Positions 1-12,694 of a DNA stretch of 64,000 nucleotides are shown piece after piece (the first letter of the stretch is position 1; each line of letters starts with the position of its first letter). The notes under the pieces are model-generated. The model made no database searches and was not told the origin of the DNA. It saw nothing but the letters and a program-made list of their open reading frames with translations. The DNA comes from Mesodorylaimus sp. YZB2_4 (lineage: Eukaryota; Nematoda; Enoplea; Dorylaimida; Dorylaimidae), in contig JASANH010001039.1 of assembly GCA_030248295.1 (NCBI GenBank), forward strand, positions 558,001 through 622,000. Direction: 5' to 3'. Position numbers and translations under genes: made by a program.

Positions 1-70
1 ATTTGGCCTCAGTCAAAGTCAATGTCAAAGTCAAAAATCTTGCGAGAAGTCAAAAAATTTTGACATTTTG
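1..70. repeat. GTCAAA-rich degenerate short-period repeat
   Basis: Repeated GTCAAAGTC / GTCAAAAA words in imperfect register. The same words recur at 2750-2860, so the two arrays bracket the foldback element between them. Confidence 0.6.
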
Positions 71-230
71 CGCATGCATTATTCAAATCCATTAGCCAAG
101 ATCAAGAGTTTACGAGTAAGATTTTCCCTACCAATCTCTATAAACCTTAAATCGCTCGTTCTGATGTCGTTTCAAAACATGCTGAGCCACTTACTCACAG
201 TTTTGTAAAAGATTCCTTGCACACAGTTTG

Positions 231-2287
231 TGTAGAATTTAATAGTTCATTGACTTAACTAGTTGTGGATAAAGTTTTTAGAGGATGGCGACTTGGGATA
301 GGGCGGGATCCCGACATTGAGGCATCGGGATTATGCATATCATGATTTCTCCGTCCATGATCCATGATGTCATATCAGCAGGCGCGGTAGTGCCTGCTCA
401 GACCAGCCAGTCAGACGCCTAAAAGGACGATTTTCGTCGGCTAATAACTCGAGAATGGTTCTACAAAAATTTCTGATTTTTCGCACTCGTTGCAGAATCG
501 GCCCAATCTACAATCATGCTGAATTTTGTCGAAATCCGTCTTGCCGTTGTCGAGTTCCAGAATACGCGATTTATTTTTCAGGGGGGGAGAAGACGAGGAG
601 GAGGAGGATAAAAATCAGGCTAGCGCAACAACCAGAGGTCGTACAATTTCACCTTGTACGTACAGTATATAATGATTGAAAATTGGCCTAACCGTAAGAA
701 AAAGCTTAAAAAAATCTGGACGCCTGGAAAGTGTTCTTCAATGCGAAATAAGGAAAAAAAAACAGAAAAACTTGACTAGATGCAAAGATCCCTATCCCGC
801 TTCTGATTGCCCTGATCCTAATCTACCCCGTAATGACGACATTTCACTGTGCAGATCACCAAAGTGGAGAGATGGCACAAATGAAATATTGGGGGCTGCA
901 GCGCTGTGAGGCTTCCTTGAATCAGTCTGACCTGCAGATGCATCAGATACTCGTAAGTATCGCTATACACGTAAGTTTCTCACAGTTTGTGGTAACTGTA
1001 TGTTAGAGTAAGGCGGGTTTTGTTTCAGTTTCACTGAATCTTTTTGGGGAGATAGAGTTTTACTTTTTCCTGTGCCAGTAAAAGCATGCAGATAAGCACC
1101 AAAACCACGTGCCAAAACGGACCACACATAAGTGACGTTTTATTGAATATTGAGCAAGCGGAAATAAGTCGTCAATATTGAAAAAATTTTGTTCGGACTT
1201 TCAGTCATGTCATGTCATGTAGGTGAGGGAAAGGGTCAGTAAGATTAGTAAAGCGAGATGGTCCACCCCGTGTTATGGTAATATGAAAAAGAATTACAAT
1301 GTAGACAGTGCTTTACACTTGGCTTTCCTTTTTGAACAAAAACAACTTTCTACTCAAGCTTAGCCCATCAGCTCGAATGTTTATGAAGCAATCCATTTAG
1401 TTATCTGTCCCAATCAAGTACAGGCAATAGAAAGCTCAGGAAAAATCAAGAATTTCCACGAAAGGAGACGCTCTTTCTTTTCACTGAGACCCACGCCTGG
1501 ACTCACGTCAAAAATATGATTCTGCATGCTCTGCCAACATGCCAGTTTATTCGAGGACTGGTTGTATGGCGATACTTATCTAATGCATCTGCAGGTCAGA
1601 CTGATTCAGGCAAGTCTCATAGCGCTGCAGCAGCCCAATATTTCATTTGTGCCATCTCTCCACTCTGGTGATCTGCACAGTAAAATGTCGTCATTAGGGG
1701 TAGATCAGGGCAATCAGAAGCGGGATAGGGATTTTTGCATTTTTCTGTTTATTTGCCTTTTTCGCATTAAAGCACACTTTCAGGCATCCATAGTTTTTAA
1801 GCTTTTCCTTACGGTTAGGCCAATTTTTAATAATTATATACTGTACGTACAAGTTGAAATTGTACGACCTCTGGTTGTTGCGCTAGCGCCGATCTTTAGC
1901 CTCCCTCCTCCTCCTTCTCCTCGTCTTCTCCCCTGAAAAAGAAGTAGCGTATTCTGAAACTCGACAACGGCCGGACGGATTTTGATAAAAATTGGCATGA
2001 TTGTAGATTCCGCCGATTCTGCTATGAGTTCAAAAATCAAAAATATTTGTTGAACCGTTCTCGAGATATTAGCCGACGAAAATCGTCCTTCAGCATCAGG
2101 CTTCTGACTGGCTGGTCTGAGCAGGCACTACTGCGCCTGCTGATATGACATCATGGATCATAAACGGAGAAATCATGATATGCATAATCCCGTTGCAGCA
2201 TTGTCGGGATCCCGACCTACTCCAAGTCGCCATCCTCTAAAAATTTTATCCAAAATTAGTCAAGTCAATCAACTATTAAATTCCACA
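231..2287. mobile_element. Foldback element with ~720-bp inverted arms
   Basis: The sequence from about 231 to 985 reappears as its reverse complement from about 1555 to 2287. Examples: TGACATCATGGATCAT near 2150 answers ATGATCCATGATGTCA near 357. GACGATTTTCGTCGGCTAAT at 425 answers its complement near 2070. The segment around CTGCAGCGCT at 897 answers 1623. The arms are imperfect (scattered substitutions and small indels). They enclose a loop of about 570 bp with no convincing coding sequence. The open frames in the arms are by-products of the repeat. This architecture fits a foldback-type or non-autonomous DNA transposon. No transposase was seen. Confidence 0.75.
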
Positions 2288-2699
2288 AAAAAGTACCTCG
2301 CAGCATGGCACAAAACAGAGATAGTAATCGCTCCTGCCTCCTGGGATGCGTGGTTATGCTCATGCATACTTACTTGGCAAAAATATTCAGCAGTATCTAT
2401 GATTCAGAACACCCTACTTGGCATAACGAATAAACCATGTGTACAGGATCTTATTTGGCCAATTAAAGTTTCAGTGTTTTCAAGAAAACAGTTTACTCGG
2501 GCGCGTCAGCCCAATGTTAGTCCGAAAGGAAGACTGAACAAGATTGGGAAGTCGTCCTGCCCACCCAGACAGTCTCGGCCGTAGGCAACGCCCGCCCCAG
2601 ACATGGGCGATGGCTGTGGAAAGGAGGGGCGGCATGCGTGCTCGAGCTACCTGGTGGGACAAGGGGCGTGTCCACCGAGGTTTTTTGAAATTTTTGCGA

Positions 2700-2870
2700 A
2701 AGGTCAATTTTGAATCAATGGCAATGTCAAAATTAAGCATTTTTGCCACGTCAAAATCAAAGTCAAAGTCAAAAATCTCATGTCAAAGTCAATTTCAAAG
2801 TCAAAAACTTTTCGAGACCCCTGTCAAAGTCAAGGTCAAAGTAAAATTGAAAAACCGACGTCATTTGCAA
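2700..2870. repeat. GTCAAA-rich degenerate array
   Basis: Many imperfect copies of TCAAAGTC, of the same kind as at the start of the window. It lies immediately outside the right end of the foldback element. Confidence 0.6.
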
Positions 2871-3900
2871 CACTACACTGTACAGTAACGTTACAGTACC
2901 AGCCACACAAATTTGTCACGATCTGCTTTGTGTCATTAGCAAAAAGACGACAAAATAATGCTAGAGTTCTTATGAAATTCTGTCCATGTCATCTCTCATA
3001 TGTACTGTGCACAACCTTGAACTGACCATCTAGCAGTTTGATTAAATCAGACACCAGCAGAGCAACATCCACACATGGTCCCGACGAAAATTCCAACGTG
3101 GATTCCAGACACAGTATCCATGCTAATCCATGTGGAAGCCAAGCTATTCCACAGTAGATCCATGTGGCACATGGATGAAAGATCTGGAAACCACATGGAA
3201 GGCGTGGAAAACATTGTTCCATGAGGTAACCAGATGGATCCACGGTGGAATGTCGTGGCAGGAGGAATCTGGGAGGTGTGAAACTTGTAGCAATGGTGGC
3301 CACCGTTTTGTACCCTACTTGAGGCTACTCTTGTTTGACCTCTTATGGTTGAGCCCCATGTCGCCAGTAAAGCCCGCCAGAGAAGTTTTCCGTGCAATTT
3401 TGCTGGCAATGATCGCTACGCAGGTTTTACCCGCCTTTCAGTTTTGATTTTAAAACTTTTTTCGGGTGATGGTAATATCACCAACTCGACCGTCGCCTCG
3501 TTGACCTAGCGCCTAGTTGACTGTGTCTGTGCTTTGTCCAGTCCTTCGAATATTCGACCAGTATAATGTAGAATACCTTATCTGAAGATACTGCCTTCTT
3601 CACATTGAATGCTTTCAAGACGGCGCTTTGTTCACTGACTTTGATTTCGTGTTTTTTTTATCATACAGTATTTCGCTTTTGTTGTGTGTACACTCCCGAG
3701 AGCGCATCTGCGGCTTACTGTTAGTGTACAGTATAATTCGCTATGACTATGCCACGCTTTACCCATAGCCAAGCACAAAACAGCGCTCTCGAGGACACAT
3801 ATTTGACAATCCTTTTTACCCAGGCGGGAGTCATACCCTCGCCTCTAAGTGCGCACCCAGCATGATAGAACATTCTAAAGCGATACAGGGTCAAAAAGAA
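2871..3900. other. Intergenic, with a CCATGTGG-rich palindromic patch
   Basis: No gene seen. Between 3080 and 3260 the word CCATGTGG and its complement CCACATGG recur, including a short palindrome at about 3160 (ATCCATGTG-G-CACATGGAT). A segment near 3750-3825 is related to one at 47555-47625 and looks like a dispersed repeat. Confidence 0.5.
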
Positions 3901-5526
3901 TCAAACTGATGCTTCTTTTTCTTCATTTTCCGTCTTCCGCCTTCTCACTTCTCGAATTCGTTTAACCCAATCAATGCAAGAAATTATCGCAGCGAATAAT
4001 GATAGCCCACTGATTCCTAAATAAAAATTTCCAACTCCTGCTATTTGAGAAAAAAATTGTTCAGGTGTATTTTTTGTAATCCAGTGAAATTCTGCGAAAG
4101 TATCAAACATTGGAACCATCCGTAATATGAAGTGGCTGGTATTAGCCTCTTTCGGTTCATAACTATCGTAGCCGATTTGCCAAGTGTACAAAGTGTACTC
4201 GCAAGCAGCTGTGCATTTTTTCAAACATATATTTTTTTCATTATCTGGTAACTGAGTAATGTTGCATGCGGAGTACATTGCTGCTGAACAATATGGGAGT
4301 CCGGGTGGGTACTGAAGTCTGTGGTATAAAGTGAATGGAAAGCAATGGCACTTATTCATTAGCCATTCCTTGGAACACGTGACCACGCACTTCGTAACAC
4401 TATTTCCTTTCTGACAAGGTGGATTCGTAGAACGCATCTCCTTGGCGCGCATTTGAACTCCATATCTGACTGTTACTTTTTGATGCAATCGTGTCTCTTC
4501 GACTGGTGTTCTAAAAATGTAAGAAGAGAAAATGTTATCGATTACAGTAACGTAAAGTATGCCAGTATTTGGAAATATCATAACTGTTCTAAAAAAATCC
4601 GGATCAACATTTGGATTATCTAATTGTGAAAATTCATGAAAAAGGGAATATTCTTGCAAAAATTTGAAGTGATATTCTATTATTATTGGTTTTGGAATCG
4701 ATCGAAGTGGAATCCATAATCCCATCGGATCCCATAAAATTGGAGCATCCGCTTCCATTACTAAATTACTTGAATTTATGTTTGTAGAGTATCCAGTCAT
4801 AAACTCGGCGTTGAAAAGCCATTCAGTATAATTCATTTTGTTGCACACTTCTCTTTTAACAATATTAAAAACTTTGTCAAGTATTGACTGGTTCTGATCG
4901 ATAATATTTTGTACATCGTAGAATAAATTGAGTGCTGATCCAATTACTGGCGGTGGTTGAAGAAATGAGTCACTTCGACAGTGCCAGACGACGTAATTGA
5001 TGATGGAGGAAATAACAATACTACGCAAAATCGGATTTAATTGATCCAAATTGTTGAGATTCACGCTGATTACCGATTTCCGAAAAAATGCTAGGGATAG
5101 CGCATTATAAAATATGTATTCATTTTCTTGGAAATAATATTTAAAATTTGTGTCATTCCATACATCCCAAGAAATTTTCAATAAATATGCACATATTTCA
5201 TTTTCACAATCCTTGCTATAGTATAATTGTTTTTCCAAATCCATTAAATCATCGTTTAAATTTCTAACCTGCGCTAATGGAAAAGAAATGGCCATTTGAG
5301 GCGATGAGAAATCAACGTCCAACGGAACCACCTGAACTTGCGTGGCGACATTGTTATGCTGATATTCTTTTAGCAAAGGCAAAAAATCCTTAATTGTTAG
5401 AGCCAACATAAAAAGAAAACCGATTGTCCAAATTAGGGTTTTGAAAAAGCCAGGAATTTTAAAAGCATATTCTGATTGGAGATGAGTGCAACGAGCGTGT
5501 AACACGTCCGACCTTAAGGGGAACAT
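3901..5526 (-). CDS. DEG/ENaC (pickpocket-like) sodium channel subunit
   Basis: A single open exon of 541 residues when started at the ATG at 5526. The frame stays open a little further upstream but has no ATG before a TAG, so an upstream exon is possible. A first membrane segment lies at about residues 27-47. A large extracellular region follows, with the family's cysteine-rich block (CVVTC, then CHCFP, then LPYC, near two thirds of the length). A second membrane segment near the C-terminus carries the GxS selectivity-filter motif as GIS, followed by a basic tail. Family members form trimeric amiloride-sensitive sodium channels at the plasma membrane, gated by mechanical force, acid or peptides. 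Length is normal for the family. The conserved His-Gly before the first membrane segment reads His-Leu here. The lack of introns contrasts with its neighbours. The family assignment is firm; ligand and subfamily cannot be told. Confidence 0.9.
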   Translation of the reverse strand: MFPLRSDVLHARCTHLQSEYAFKIPGFFKTLIWTIGFLFMLALTIKDFLPLLKEYQHNNVATQVQVVPLDVDFSSPQMAISFPLAQVRNLNDDLMDLEKQLYYSKDCENEICAYLLKISWDVWNDTNFKYYFQENEYIFYNALSLAFFRKSVISVNLNNLDQLNPILRSIVISSIINYVVWHCRSDSFLQPPPVIGSALNLFYDVQNIIDQNQSILDKVFNIVKREVCNKMNYTEWLFNAEFMTGYSTNINSSNLVMEADAPILWDPMGLWIPLRSIPKPIIIEYHFKFLQEYSLFHEFSQLDNPNVDPDFFRTVMIFPNTGILYVTVIDNIFSSYIFRTPVEETRLHQKVTVRYGVQMRAKEMRSTNPPCQKGNSVTKCVVTCSKEWLMNKCHCFPFTLYHRLQYPPGLPYCSAAMYSACNITQLPDNEKNICLKKCTAACEYTLYTWQIGYDSYEPKEANTSHFILRMVPMFDTFAEFHWITKNTPEQFFSQIAGVGNFYLGISGLSLFAAIISCIDWVKRIREVRRRKTENEEKEASV

Positions 5527-5950
5527 TTTATCAGTTCTGGAGCGAAAATTCTTCACCGTGTCCTGCACACATGAATGTTTGATCAAGAGATGAAAAAAGA
5601 TAAAATTCTCGATCTATAACTAACGCGGGGAGAGTTAATTGAATAACGTAATTTATTTTATGGACATAATTTCTCTTCTTTCTTAACATTTGGATTGTAA
5701 TTTTACGCGATGCCGAGTGCAATGTAAAGACTTTTTTGGCAGATATGCACATATTGCGCTGTAATCTACGTGATATGCCGGAATTCCCCACCTCCCAACA
5801 CACTCAGGGATCAAGGCGCTTTTCGCATACTTGAAAGGGAAAAAGAGCGCATCATGTTTCGCCGACGTGTGAGCCTGTTGGTTCGCCTATCCATGTTCGA
5901 TCACATGGTAGAAAGATAGGATCACATTCACAGAGAGTTCGCTCACATAT
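5527..5950. other. Upstream region of the DEG/ENaC gene
   Basis: Lies 5' of the minus-strand channel gene. A possible splice acceptor (TGTGTGCAG) sits on the minus strand at about 5559, which would matter if the gene has an upstream exon. No clear core promoter was seen. Confidence 0.3.
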
Positions 5951-7100
5951 AAGTCCGACAATGGGTTCACAGTTCAACCTAAACCCAAACCAAAAATTTT
6001 AAAGTCGAACCCAGCCCGAAACCCAACCCAAACCCATTTTTAAAATGTCAAACCTGACCCATTTGCCAGTGATCCTAAACCCAACCCATAATAACCAATA
6101 TTTTTTGAAAAAATTGACCAAAACCCAGAAAAACCACTTTTCTCAGTGGTATTTCTCAGTGTAGTATATATGACGCACATTTTTGTGAAAATGCTATCAT
6201 TCTTTACTAAGCGGCCTTAGGGAAAGTAATCTGGGCATGGTGGCTTCACTCGATGTCTTCCCTGGGACACTCGATGTCTTCCCTGAGAGACAGGTTTGGA
6301 GTTAGTGGAAGAGTCTCCCCTGGCCTCCCCAGGGCACTCAGTAGCACATTTTGACACTGCACATAACTCTGAAAGTTGCTTACGATGAACATATTTTTGA
6401 GGAGTCAAGTGTGTCGTGACCCCACTTGCATCTAATGTACCTTCAGAAAGATCTGCAAGGATACCACCATGAGCGGGTGATGAACTGGCATGAGCTAATT
6501 TGACAGCACTTCAAAGTTCGGTCAATCTGAGACCTGGGACGTATCCTGCTCATATCTCAACGAGATTACCTGTTCGAGTCGCAAGTTACAAATTTTCATG
6601 GCCACATCTGAGGGACTCTTTTCACCAGGGCGCTAATCTTACAAGCCCCGCTCCTCGAACAAGGAGATGCTGGTCTCCTGATCTCTTGTCATAATATTCA
6701 CCAGCCTATAGAGCCGCGGTGGCTCACGTCAGTTCACTCGCTTACGCAAGATTTCGGGGTCTTAGGGGGCCAAAAACTGCATAAATATGCTATAATTTAG
6801 AGTTCAAGGTTGAGTGCCAATCGCCCAAGTGGGGGTAGGGTGCAGAGCCGGGGGCAAAATTTATGCGAAAAGGGCTTTCGCAGACATAGTTTGTGAATAA
6901 ATTCGCAGGAAATACACATTTCAAGGCAAGAAACCACTCTCTAAACCCAGCCGAAAACTCAAGCCCCCTGCCAAAAAGCAAGAGGCTTCTTCATTACTTC
7001 TGACCGACCGAATTTTCAAATTTTCAAAATTAGGACCCGAATGACCTGATCTCTGACTGCGAGTCGACAAGAGATTAGGTCAGAGCTGATGAATTTTTCA
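5951..7100. mobile_element. Copy 1 of a ~1.4-kb inverted-repeat element family (truncated)
   Basis: Begins with TCCGACAATGGGTTCACAGT and an AACCC-rich stretch. It then runs roughly collinear with 14872-15985. Shared landmarks are TAGAGCCGCGGTGGCTCACG (6711 and 15620), CCAATCGCCC, and GACAAGAGATTAGGTCAGAG (7066 and 15960). The right terminal inverted repeat seen in the other copy is absent here. No intact open frame. Confidence 0.6.
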
Positions 7101-10100
7101 GTAGGGCTCACGATTTTTAGATGGAGGCAATTTACATGCCTTTTGTAGGGGCGAGTCATTGTCTGTCTCCAACCTGGTAAAGAATAACCCAGAGTACGAA
7201 TACCATGCTTATAGTATAGTCATCATTATTTTATGAGCAAGCGGCATTATTCCTTTTATGGAAAAATCCATATTACAAAAATGTTTACATTACAGTGTTG
7301 CCCCATGTGGTAATGACTTGCTGATATGTAGGAGCACTGCATACAGAGGCACAGAAAGGGTGGACCATCCCAGAAGATGTTTACGAACGATTGATCTTGT
7401 ATGCTGATATATTGCAAGTAAGAGTAGCTGGCCCAGCTGAGGGGGTATCGCACCATCTGCTCAACTGCTCATGAATTGTTTGGAGTTGCAGTGAAGGGAT
7501 TTTGCTCTTTGATCCGTGTATATTTCATCCGATCCCTGTCATGAGACCTGACAGGTGCTCATTTCGATTCCCATGTTGCTCAGATTTTAGCTTTTAGCTT
7601 GTTGCTCAGCCCACAGCTTTTTCTGAGAAAATACTGAGTACGAGTTTTTGAATCGATTCCTCCCTTCATTTTTAAAGAAAACATCGCCTTATCTTAATGG
7701 CGTCTCTTTTTCGGTCGTCAGTTATCCATTCCGCTCTTTCTTTCTCTTTTTTTTTAACTATAGACGTCCAGCAGTCAAGCCTTGAAAGCCAATCTGATTC
7801 GGGTTACGCTATGGATTGAGACTGAATAAGGCTTAAAAAATGCCTGCACTTATGATGCCTCTTTGCAGCTTAGGGCTTAGCATCACCAATTTTAGCCACG
7901 AGGCAACTTTGGGAGGTAATTATTAGACGTTCCTTATGTTTTGCCTCATGAGTCTTCATATTCCAAATTTAAAGACTTCCATAATGGTTTCACAAAAGTT
8001 CTGTCAGAGGTGCAGTGTCTAAGTTAGGCCAGCACCCATCCAGATCCTGATCGTCAGCAAGAAGACTCTAGGACGATCAATACCAACAACAAGCAACGGA
8101 ATCCAGTCCCATCATCACAGAAGAGCCTAGAAGAGTGATGATAGTAGATAACACAGAAGATCCTAAGAGTGGTGATAGAGGATGACTAGTGATATAAGCA
8201 TGCTCCATGCAAAGTGATCTACAGCAGTTTTGTGGTTTATACGGTGCCTTCTTCGTTGTCTGAGGGTTCAGTGCAGCTTTTATCTTTGCCGGGTGCGGTC
8301 GATAGTAAAGTGGTGTGATACAGTCTGTATCCATTCGAGCTGTTAGGAGGCCTCTCTGATGAACTCTCTTCCGTCGCGTGGAAGTGGTGCTGCTTCAGGA
8401 GCAGCAGCAGCACCACCACCCGTGAAGGCAATGCTTTAGGCATGGATTAGATAAGAAGAAGGTTGTCTGCCTTGAATTTTGAGACCTCAACTGTCCTGAG
8501 GAGATTGCGAAGACACCCGCCGTTTATTTATGAATATAATTATGAAATAGCTAGGCCAGGAATACAAAATTACATATTTTCTCATCCGAGTAATCTGAAG
8601 CCTCACTTCCGTCAACACCCCAGCGCGAAAACAGTTTATTTGTCCTGTCACCTGCAGAGTTCCCTTGTCAGATACAGCTTGCTTTCGTGAGAAATCATGC
8701 ATGGTGTCATTTTGAGTGATAAACAGCCAGCTATGTTTTTGTCTTTGTGGGAAAAATGCACATGGAGTGTATATCTCTTAAAATGAAAGGCAAAAGTGCG
8801 ATGATCGGATTGTGCGAGGCCGCCGAGACGAAGCTTTTTCAAATTGCAGCTGGGCAAAATGTCATGACCGGTGGGAAAGGCCAAGCCTCGATTTCTTCGG
8901 TATGTGAAATATGTAGAGATGCACGAGTGAAACCCACAATGGCTAACGCCTGTAGCCGCCTGCAGCTGTGTGCATAGTGTTGGAATTCGCGTAGAGGCTC
9001 GCCGGGCAATCCGCTCTGCACGAAGAAGCGGCTGGAGCACCACCCGGGAAGGCAATGTTTCGGCCATGGATTAGATGAGAAGAAGGTTGTCTGCCCTGAA
9101 TCTCTGGCCAGGTGCCCAACCTGCTTTAGCGGTAACTGAATCTAGATACAGTATTACTGTAGGTTTTGATCATTTTCTAATTTTGAGACTTGGGTTACTC
9201 CCTCACTCCTCCCAGGGGTCTTCGACCCAGTTCTCGTCCAGATGGCCAGCAGGGATTTGATTCGAAGCTGTGCTATACAGCGACGAGCTCTTGTGGCAGG
9301 TGCCCTCCGGCGTCTCCACTAAAGAAAACGACACCTCCGCCGAGGGAATCCTTGGCCCTCAACGAGAGTCCGGGGGCAGCAAAATATGAGGAGGGAAGAT
9401 CGATTTCCCTAATTCTTGACTCGTTCAACAGTACTTGATGGCACCGGGTCAGGAGGCATACGAGAGTATCCTGGACAGGACACCGACTTCCTCCTCCGTC
9501 TGTCGCGAACCCTGTCTTCTTGGCTTACCTATCTCTACTCAAAGCATTTCGACGGTACCGGGTGCGTCACCCACGGCCTTGCGTGCATGGTCATCGAAGG
9601 AAGTCCGCTAAATGACCTCCGTGATTGGGGATGGAACTCAAGAACCGCCAGTTGCTAGTGAGCAATCTGCGTAGAAACGCTGAACCACTGCACCACCGCG
9701 GCAACTGACAAGACGTTTTCTGCTTCATGATAAATTCGAATTCCCGCAATAGGTAGATTGACTCTTATGACAATTTCACACTTGGTGAGCATATCGCTTT
9801 CATCTATCGACCCAGTGTTATCATCGAGATCATCACGGGCGAGTGCTTCAAATTCCATCGCCGGTAAATTCACATATAAATATCGATTTTTATCATTTCC
9901 GCTAAAATTCGCATAGCGCGCAGATCAGTTTGATCCTTGATGTATTGTCATAAGCAGCCTCAGCGGGAATTTCAAATTCGAAGCTAATGGCGCATGCTGA
10001 AATAGTCTGCTGCACCTTTTCAGCGTACGGCTTTTCATAGACCTTCAGAGACGGTGTTGACCGTTGAGTTGGTGTAAATGACCTTGAAATTTAGAAATAC

Positions 10101-12694
10101 TGGCCAGGTACCCTGTCTTACTGTAACACAAACTGAACAGCTGATCTCATCGTTTATTCTTCCAAACCTTGCTTGTTTTTATTCGGCGAAATTAAATTTT
10201 ATTTCTCTTTGTTCTTAATAATACCCCAACATCATTGTCAATCTGTCTAAGCAAGGCTTGGTCAACAGAATCCCCCGATGTTTTTCTGTTCTCTACCTGG
10301 CGTGTAGGGGAAGGAGAAAACTACTCTAGCTTTTACCAGAAGTGCATGAAGCTAGTCAAAGTGGTGTCGGCTGATGCTGTACTTTCTGTGCCCACAATAC
10401 ACATCAAAAAACTGTCCGCTTTACCCAGGAGTAGCCGCAGGTAGCCGTCGGCTACCTCCACGCGCACTGCTTTGGTGATGCTCAGGCAGGTTTGTGCAGT
10501 CGCGCGTTTTTTTCACTGAAGGGACTTGCCGCCCCCCCCCCCCCATCGATACCTGTCCATTTAGGGGTGCGTGAAACAGTTTATTTTATGTTTCCTGACA
10601 TGTGACCTTTTTGGTTTAACTATCCTAGGTGAAGCAAAAAACTCAGTTAAAGAGCCCCGTGCCTTCAGGCTTAAACTCGTGGTGATAGCATTTTTATCAG
10701 CAGATTCGAGGTTCTGATAGTAATACGTCCCCCGCTCCAGGGTAGCATCTCCCCTAGAGATTGCCTGGCTTGCCGTTGTTACCTTTAAATGAACGGCCAA
10801 TGGGTGGTGGTCGGCCGCTGACGTGAAATATACGCGACGGGAATCACTATCTATGCCAACATAAGTACTAGATTCTCGATTCTTCCCTCTGCAAGAAAAA
10901 GATCGGGAAACAATCTCACAAATCAATGACCGCTATATAATTTTCTGCTTCTCTTTTTTCAAATTCCTGTCTGATTGCGCGGCAATTAAAGGCAATTAAA
11001 GGCATGACCCGTCTGTGTCGCACTAATCAGCTATTTCTGGCGCGCTTTTTAAGCCTTTCTCTTAGCTTGAAAAAACTCGTCATTACTTGCTGGCTAAAAA
11101 GACAGAGTGTAGGCCTGGCTGAAATAATTCAAATACACTCAGGGAATTCGCAGTTATGACGCGATTATGTTTCCAACTGAACAAGAAGCGGATCAACGTG
11201 TCTGATTTTCATTAATCTATGTTGTGTCGCAAAAGTCAGGTTTTTCAGCATCCATATCATTCGACACAGCTGAAGAGAGAAGATATCGAATATTTTTATT
11301 ATCTGCGGTCGCATATGGTTAGCATAGGAGACGCAGCATAAGGTAAGTGAAAGAGAAGATTTTCATGAAGAAATGCTGTATAATCTGAATACATAAAATG
11401 AGTGTCGATTGGGATTCGAACCCGCACCACTCAGATACTGTATATTAGTGTGCAGTATCATACCAGTATATCTTGACTTTGATCTGAGGAGTTGGAGTTC
11501 AACTCCCACTCGGGGTTCATGCTTCTATTGCGCAACTCGGTGAATTTGCCCAGCTTACTTAGACTTATCTCGCCGCTAGGCGACTCTAAAGATTGCACAT
11601 TTAAACTTTGTCGCAAAAACTTGAAAGCGCTTTGAAATCCTAAAGCGCTAGATATGATAAGAACAGAGAAATATTTTGATTTTGCTCAAAATAAATTAGG
11701 GCATTGGGTTTCACATGCATCAGGACAAGTGTAACAGACATTTCAGAAGCTCGAAAATACTATACTCGCTAAAACGCATTCTAGGTCTTCAATTTTACGT
11801 CACCTAGGTCTTCAAAATTCAATGCGTGGGTGGTAGTTATTTAGAGACAGTACAATCTTGCCTAATGACGCTAAAACTTATTGATTGGTATGTAGGAAAA
11901 GTTCTAAGCCCGGGCCGGGTTTCGAACCCATGCCCACATAATTCCAGTCCAGCATGCGAACGACATTGTAACATCTTGCAGCACCCATGTAACCTTAATT
12001 TAGTCACATTCTGCAGGAAGCATTCGTAAGCCTGGTTTTTGCAGAAAACATTCAAAAACACTTTTTAAATTTAAATTTCCCGCCATTTTCCGATTTCGCA
12101 GGATATTCGCGTGTATCTCACACGATGTAAACCTTAAAACTGAGTGACATCATAGAATCATCAACCCAACAGTTTTGTGTCCCTTCTCCCATTCTTGTCG
12201 TCATAGTAGTGTTACTGTAGCGAAAGTTGAACATACCTTAACATGCTTTGAAATCCCCGAAAATTTTTTTAAAGAAAAATTGATCTGGGGTTACCCGAAA
12301 ACTCCCTACCGAACCATAAATTTTTCCCATGCGGTCCAGAAAACCTAATAAAACTGGCACTAAAGCATGCATTTTCCAGTCCAAATTTTTTTAATCAGAG
12401 AACTAGCTTATCAAAAATTTAAAGCATTTCTTGCAGAGATGTCTCAGCTATCTGAAGAATTTCTGGACAAAAAAAGCAACTTAAACGGGTTTTGCTTACA
12501 AATTCGTCGTCACGCAAATTTTCTAATCAAGGCTCACTTGACGTCTGGAAAACAACATTGCACAAATTACATTTCCAGGTGGTCGGTCAAACAAGAAAAT
12601 TAATATTTTTCCTTTCCTGTTCCCTTCCCAATTCATTGATAAAATCACGTGAAGTCAAGACAAACTGAAGACCTTTCTTTAAAGACATTGAAAA
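7101..12694. other. Intergenic, repeat-rich
   Basis: No gene recognised. A segment at about 8395-8475 is directly repeated at about 9027-9100 (shared GCACCACC, GGCAATG, CATGGATTAGAT and AGAAGAAGGTTGTCTGCC). SINE-derived sequence lies at 9230-9703. tRNA-like B-box words sit near 11411 (GGGATTCGAACCC), 11503 and 11921 (GGGTTTCGAACCC). A run of C at 10534-10545 is low complexity. The 121-codon minus frame at 10561-10926 resembles nothing known to me. Confidence 0.4.
9230..9703 (-). repeat. Degenerate tRNA-derived SINE copy
   Basis: On the minus strand it starts at about 9703 with CCGCGGTGGTGCAGTGGTTCA, the same head as the copies at 22488 (-) and 49988 (+). The downstream body shares GTCCTGGACAGGACACCGAC and the GGGTGCGTCACCCACGGCC segment with the copy at 22120-22488. 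Confidence 0.6.

Noticed and set aside
1526-2749. Several 80-140 codon frames on both strands
   Set aside because: They lie in the arms of the foldback element and have no independent coding signal.
5527-5586. Extending the channel protein by 20 residues to a TTG
   Set aside because: There is no ATG in that extension. The ATG at 5526 or an unseen upstream exon is more likely.
10561-10926. 121-codon minus-strand frame
   Set aside because: No recognisable motif or neighbour support; repeat-rich surroundings.
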